From: Agrocybe praecox
Taxonomy: Eukaryota > Basidiomycota > Agaricomycetes > Agaricales > Agrocybaceae
Direction: 5' to 3'
Assembly (NCBI GenBank): GCA_964017145.1
Contig: OZ024847.1
Coordinates: forward strand, 2,108,001 to 2,172,000
DNA: 64,000 bases
In this document: in pieces, positions 59,701-64,000 of the stretch
Position numbering within the stretch: the first letter of the stretch is position 1
Layout of the letters: every line of letters starts with the position of its first letter
Translations under genes and position numbers: made by a program
The notes under the pieces: generated by a model
Database searches by the model: none
What the model saw: only the letters and a program-made list of their open reading frames with translations
What the model was told of the DNA's origin: nothing

Positions 59701-60406
59701 TGCATTTGCTGCCGAACATGATTTGGGGGAGGAACAGGCGTATACCCGTTACTTGGAAAATGCATCTCTTATCTACCGATCCAGTGGCGACATTGATAAA
59801 GCGGTGTCCAATATGCGATGGTCGATCGACATTGATAGAAATAAAGACAGGTTCCCGCATTCCTGGATTTTGTCTGACCTCCTCTCCGACACTGGGGAGG
59901 AAGATGAAGCTATTACCGTTGTAAATGAGGCCATCCAAGAATGCGAGAAGTGGAAAGATCATTCCAAAACCGTTATGAGGGAACTGTATGTACAGGCGCA
60001 GTACAGTCTGGCCCTCCGTCTTTTCTCCAACAACGACCTTTTTCTGGCACGAGACCTGCTTTTCGAGGTCCGATCATTCTACCAACAACATTCACAGACC
60101 AGAAATCTTTGGTTCATCCAGCTGGCTATAACCCTATGGGCATTGGGACACCTAGAGTGCACATCAGGCCGACACGAAGAAGGCATCGCTGCAAGAACCG
60201 AACTCACCGAGTTGCGAAAACGACTTCGACTCATATTTCCGCGTCTTGATGAATTTGTGGAGGTGGGGTTGAAAAGAGAACGAAACTTTGCTGCGTGGAG
60301 GAACCTCCTCAACAAGATCAATCTTAAGTGCAGACACCAGGATGAAGACGATATCCCCGAAAGCGCAGTACTAATCTCTCCATCTGCCAACGTAGAATCT
60401 TGTTAG
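56787..60406 (+). pseudogene. TPR gene 5: paralog with a 1-bp frameshift in exon 4
   Basis: Exons are 56787-56888, 56945-57087, 57136-57313 and 57366-60406. Splicing and exon lengths match the other copies. In exon 4 the paralogs read ATCACCTTTCAAGTG or a close variant, but here it is ATCACTTTCAAGTG (about 57699-57712): one base is missing. The frame then runs into TGA at 57738-57740, giving a predicted 265-aa product with the N-terminal module, seven heptads and the STPVVLSQLPPHVKLAEHLV block but no TPRs. The remaining TPR frame (to 60406) is otherwise open, so the lesion is young or a sequencing error. The post-linker segment belongs to the gene 3 class, while the 5' end is gene 1-like. The C-terminus is of the PRLDEFVEVGLKRERNFAAW class and ends differently (ISPSANVESC). 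Confidence 0.8.
57396..57542 (+). repeat. 21-bp coding minisatellite, 7 heptads
   Basis: The units read TAQVQAT, TAHVKAT, TAHVQAT, TAQVEAT, TAQTQAT, AVRIEAT and AIEIRAA. It is the longest array of the five genes and includes one more TAHV unit than gene 1. Confidence 0.85.
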
Positions 60407-60640
60407 ATGAACCTGTGACACGCGCAGACTATGTTTCATTTCGCTCTCTATTCGTTCAAAGGCACTTGTTCCTTGTATATCAGCGCTCATAGTCTTGTAA
60501 TATATCTAATATTCAATGTAATGCTAGTCTCTATCTATTAAGTATACGAGCACCGGGCCTCCTGTTTTCAATTCGTGCTAACGACATCAAAGAACAATGC
60601 CCTCGACACACATGAAGTAATCGAAGGAAACGCCTGAAAC
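60407..60640. other. 3' flank of TPR gene 5
   Basis: It shares 'atgtaatgctagtctctatctattaagtata' and 'acacatgaagtaatc.aagga' with the flank of gene 1, and then switches to the 18.93-kb-type unit at about 60645. Confidence 0.5.
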
Positions 60641-60644
60641 CCAC

Positions 60645-61500
60645 CATCATTTATAGATACTTCAGCCAGAAGGAATTCCGGTGCTGGGCCATGAACATGC
60701 CTACAGATCACATTATTGTTGCTGCTCGCGAATCCGGATTCGATCTTCGAACGTCGGAACGAAAGTGAGGGGGAAAAAGTTCGCGAATTTTTCGAATTTT
60801 TTTCTTGATTGAGTTGGTTGGTTGGGGGTTATCGTACTTCGAAAACCCAACTTGCTTTGTTGTTTGGTTGATTTGGTTTCGTTTGGGTTTTGTGTTGATT
60901 ATTGATGTTTTTGTCGACGACGATGGAGGTGGCGGTAATGTGGAAGAAGACAGAGACGACACCGACGGAGGATGACGATGACGGTGATATAAAGGCGACG
61001 ACGCAGAAAACGACAAAGGACCTTATTTACTATAGCAGTATGCTTTTTTGGGGTGCGGAGGGTGAGCATGATGTCGGGTAGGAGAGCGGGTGTGGAGGGA
61101 TAGGGAGGGAAGGGAGGCGAAAAGACGAAAAAGAAAAAAAGGCAGCAAAATAACCGAAGAAAAGAAAAGAAAATCTAGTCGGCCCGAATCTGTTCTGTTC
61201 ATAGACGTCTCGTCCAAGTCCTACGTCCTCAAATGACCGGTCATCCTCGGATAAAACGACCAATCCACGGACGGATCTTCTACGAGCAGAGCGAGCGAGC
61301 GAGCAAGCGACATCGATAAACAACGTATGCGTATGCGTACAAGGTATCCAGCGCTCGTGCTGCGCGTCATCATATTAGGCGGAGATGGGGGAGTAGAGAG
61401 AAGACAATGCTTGGGAGGGATGAGCGGGGCAGGCGTCTGCGTACGGTGTTGCATTGACGCGGACACGGAGTTGGGTGCGGGTGTAGCGTAGCGCTAAGGT
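60645..61500 (-). pseudogene. Ser/Thr/Pro-rich reading frame, copy 3 (3' part only)
   Basis: It is equivalent to 18930-19750. The minus-strand frame 61466-61221 reads HRTQTPAPLIPPK, then STPPSPPNMMTRSTSAGYL, the same C-terminal sequence seen in copy 1 after its stop. The SHTPG tract is missing: the homology ends at about 61495 ('gtagcgctaa'), where unrelated sequence begins. This marks a truncation or insertion border. Confidence 0.5.
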
Positions 61501-61776
61501 GCTTGCTGCGGGGTTGAGTGTGTATGTACGATTTGTACTTTGTATATACTCCGAAACAAAACCCAATCAATGTGATTAGTTCTTTCGTGGGAGGGATACG
61601 CGATACGCGTCGTTGATTATGTTTTCTCTCTAAAGATACGCTCTCTAATGCAACAGAACGTTTCCTAGGATCGAAGATCACAAGTGCTTGAGTAGCTTAC
61701 GCACAAAGCGAAGTTCCTCGGAAAGTGTAAACGTAGATTTAATGTGTTTCCACAAGATGTAGTGTGTAGGTAGTTC
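61500..61776. other. Unit boundary, no gene seen
   Basis: Sequence unrelated to the repeat units starts here. It includes 'cgatacgcgatacgcgtcg' (about 61590-61612) and the first CCTAGG (61664-61669). Confidence 0.4.
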
Positions 61777-62006
61777 GCCACTTAGGCTGGATACTTAATC
61801 CCAAGTCTTTTAATCACTTAGAAAGGGGACTCAATCCTAAACGGGCCACTTAGGCGTCACTTAGACTATTTGCCACTTAGGCAGGGAACTTATCCCTTGG
61901 AACGGGCCACTTAGGCGTCACTTAGACAATTTGCCACTTAGGCAGGGAACTTATCCCTAGGAACGGGCCACTTAGGCGTCACTTAGACAATTCTTGCCAC
62001 TTAGGC
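61777..62006. repeat. GCCACTTAGGC tandem array
   Basis: GCCACTTAGGC starts at 61777, 61845, 61872, 61906, 61933, 61967 and 61996. Its partner GTCACTTAGAC is interleaved, giving a roughly 61-bp higher-order period (27+34) through most of the array. Each period also has GGGAACTTATCCC, itself an inverted repeat. Confidence 0.85.
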
Positions 62007-63613
62007 GGGTATTAAGCTTTATGTCACTTAAGACAGAGGAAACTTTATCCCAATACGTTTATTTAGGTTCCTCGAGAACTCTGCAAGTTAACTCAAGTCG
62101 CTCAACTAACGCCAAGATGCTCAAATGACACGGTAGGTAGTCTGTTCAATAAAACCAGCTCTCGCGGAGATTTATTAGGTACCAAAGGTCGATCCTAGGA
62201 GTTTGCAACTCAATGCGCGTTCCTCGAATGTGGACAACTGGGTTCTAGTTTATCTGGGGTGCTACGGTAATTTACAGGCTGCTTATATACTGCTAGGTTT
62301 CGGAAAATACAGGAATACTTGGAGCGGATCGGAAATGCTCGGAAAATACAGGAAATAATATTATTGGTTAACGCTAGGTAGCTCCACTCGATGCATAAGC
62401 AACCAGTAGGTACCATGCGTGTTTTTGTATACCCTCGGAAGGGTTCGTATGGTTGGGCAAGTCGCTGACTCGAGCATGACGCTCCGAGGGCGCTTATTCG
62501 CATTAGCCGACGATCATTGATCGACGTCGTAGGGTCCGAAGCATCGGAGTACCGTGGTATCGTATGGATCTATAATCCTCGGCTCCACAACTGCCGTTTA
62601 AGGTAACTGCGCATATCCGAGGGTCTTAAGACCATGTGTAAGCGTTCCTAGGAACTTCTCCTTTTAGGTTTATCAGCGATCTGACTCGAGCAGACGTCGG
62701 CAAGTCCTAATTGACATTACTAGTGCTTGTCTCGTCGTTTGCATAGTGCCCACTATGTTCCTAGGGACCAGTAATGTACTTTGTTAATGCTAGGATCAGT
62801 CCTACCGCCTTGAGTTAGCGTTCCTAGGAACGTTGGCAGTAGTTTACATGTACTTTCATATGGTGGGAACTTTTCGTTTCCATATTAGGTAGATGTGGAC
62901 GCATCGCGCACTGCGTAATAATAAGTGGCTATAGCGCCGTTTAAGCTTATTATCAGCAGGCTCTAGCTTACATTCCTGATGGTTGAATATTATCCTAGGA
63001 GCCTTCGATCCTGCTGCATCGCTGTTAAAGCGTTCCACGCATTTCCGAGGAACTACTATAACTAACTCTAGCATTCGTAAGGTTCGTCCTAGGGTTCGTA
63101 GAATGGTTTCCCCTAGCCAAACATGTAGCTATCCTCGCTCTGTACTTATGTAGACTTAATAATAAACGTGTTTATTATGCCGAAAATTAAGTAGGATAGA
63201 TACTTGGTTAAAGTTCAGTCACAGCCGAACACCAGTCGTATCATCTCCCCCCAACTTATAATTCGGACTGTCCTCAGTCATACTTCGAGTTAGGCCTCTG
63301 CCGTTTTCTGGTTTTTGCTTGCCTATCAGATAAAAACTCTCGTCTTATCTTTCTCTTTGACAGGTCTTTTACTATCGGACTTAGCCATATTACTTGTAAG
63401 CTTTTCTTTATTAATTACAAGCTCATGCTATTTTTAGTTTCGAGTTCTCCGCGCCTTAAGGCCTTTGCGAATAACGAAATAAACTCTTGAGAAGTTTGAT
63501 ACGAGTCACGTCGTAATCGCTTCTGGTTCAGGGTCGATTTTCCCCTAGGATATAAGGAGGTCTGGTAGGGTTTATTCGCTAAGTCCCCCTTTTCTTTCCT
63601 TCCCTTTATCCCT
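62007..63613. promoter_or_regulatory. CCTAGG-rich leader of the right-end gene
   Basis: CCTAGG occurs at 61664, 61956, 62196, 62647, 62760, 62823, 62994, 63088 and 63544: nine in 1.9 kb, where about one is expected per 4 kb. Two sites are extended perfect palindromes GTTCCTAGGAAC preceded by AGC (62644-62655 and 62820-62831). No gene is evident in this stretch. A minus-strand frame at 62503-62210 (97 codons) has no recognisable features. The region could be a 5' regulatory or terminal region of a transposable element whose gene starts at 63614. Confidence 0.45.
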
Positions 63614-64000
63614 ATGTCTACCTTTGGTAAGGCCTCGTACCCGGCCGGCTTTATCGAGTACGACGTTGACTCCTTGTCTTCTCTCGACGCCGAGAAGGCC
63701 TACTTGCTTCTCAAATCCGAGTTTGATACTCTGAACGACCTTGTGAAGCCTTTCCTTGCCTCGGTCCGTTCAAAACAAAGGGCTTTGACCATCGCCGGGT
63801 ATGCGGTCCCTGTGCTAGAGGCCATGCAACCCCACATCGTACGTCCCTTCCATTCTTTTTCTTATGTTACCATGTCCTTACACCGCCCTCATCCTTAGAG
63901 CGGTTCTTGGACTCGTCCCGAAGCTCATAAGCTCCTATGCCGGTTTCGCCTTCGATGGGCTACTGTGGCGACTCTTTGTCTCATGTTTTGTCCTCCATCG
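63614..64000 (+). CDS. Unidentified spliced gene, 5' part, runs off the window
   Basis: The ATG at 63614 follows a CT-rich leader. Exon 1 (63614-63838, 75 codons) reads MSTFGKASYPAGFIEYDVDS then AEKAYLLLKSEFDTLNDLVK then AGYAVPVLEAMQPHI: soluble, helical and acidic near the start. A GTACGT...CCTTAG intron (63839-63898) follows. Exon 2 is open to the end in the predicted frame (SGSWTRPEAHKLL...). Another frame in exon 2 (AVLGLVPKLISSYAGFAFDG) looks more protein-like, so the exact acceptor or phase is uncertain. The first exon reminds me of structural (Gag-like) proteins of retroelements, but this is a guess. Confidence 0.5.

Noticed and set aside
61777..62006. CRISPR array
   Set aside because: The repeats are short (11 bp) with repetitive, not unique, spacers. 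The genome is fungal and no cas genes are present.

Overview
This window looks like accessory chromosome from a filamentous basidiomycete, probably an Agaricomycete. Introns are about 44-77 nt, with GT-AG ends and CTAAC/CTGAY-like branch sites. The main gene family has a basidiomycete-style N-terminal helical domain joined to tetratricopeptide (TPR) repeats. A Rhizoctonia/Ceratobasidium-type fungus is my best guess, from general resemblance only.

The backbone is five + strand paralogs of one four-exon gene, with ATGs at 7921, 22696, 39048, 48071 and 56787. Each has coding exons of exactly 102, 143 and 178 nt and then one large exon. Each product has a 141-residue helical N-terminal module beginning MADPLS or MVDPLS, a heptad-repeat linker whose copy number differs in every gene (6, 3, 5, 2, 7), and about 900 residues of TPR-type helical repeats. 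There is no P-loop NTPase between them. The fifth copy carries a 1-bp frameshift. Each gene sits in a decayed duplicated unit: copies 1 and 5 share about 3 kb of 5' flank, and copies 2, 3 and 4 share a different 5' flank. A promoter module (GGCGGTGCTG, CTGCAG, TTATAT) recurs in front of all five, weakest before copy 3.

Between the genes lie remnants of a minus-strand, multi-exon gene family (about 1.1-5.0, 12.1-14.3, 20.2-21.2, 27.4-28.1, 45.7-46.7 and 52.0-54.0 kb). There are also three differently broken copies of a Ser/Thr/Pro-rich reading frame (19.3-20.25, 44.8-45.7, 60.65-61.5 kb). Two non-autonomous DNA elements are intact. A 2.3-kb element at 14295-16589 has about 115-bp terminal inverted repeats (TIRs) built from short palindromes. 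A 2.3-kb element at 36313-38587 has about 557-bp near-identical TIRs and an AGAATCA target duplication.

At 28.1-34.5 kb a separate block interrupts the third unit. It holds a minus-strand gene (32739-28304) whose last exon encodes a reverse transcriptase (RT) and whose upstream part is more than 20 tiny exons. Every intron in my model is in phase 1 and every internal exon is a multiple of three. It also holds a degenerate fragment of a VPS10 (sortilin-like vacuolar sorting receptor) gene. The right end (61.6-64 kb) has a GCCACTTAGGC tandem array, nine CCTAGG palindromes and the start of an unidentified spliced gene that runs off the window.

The TPR proteins are most likely NLR-like or allorecognition/immune-type proteins (inference). 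The RT gene with only phase-1 microexons is the most unusual item. I saw no rRNA, tRNA or CRISPR.
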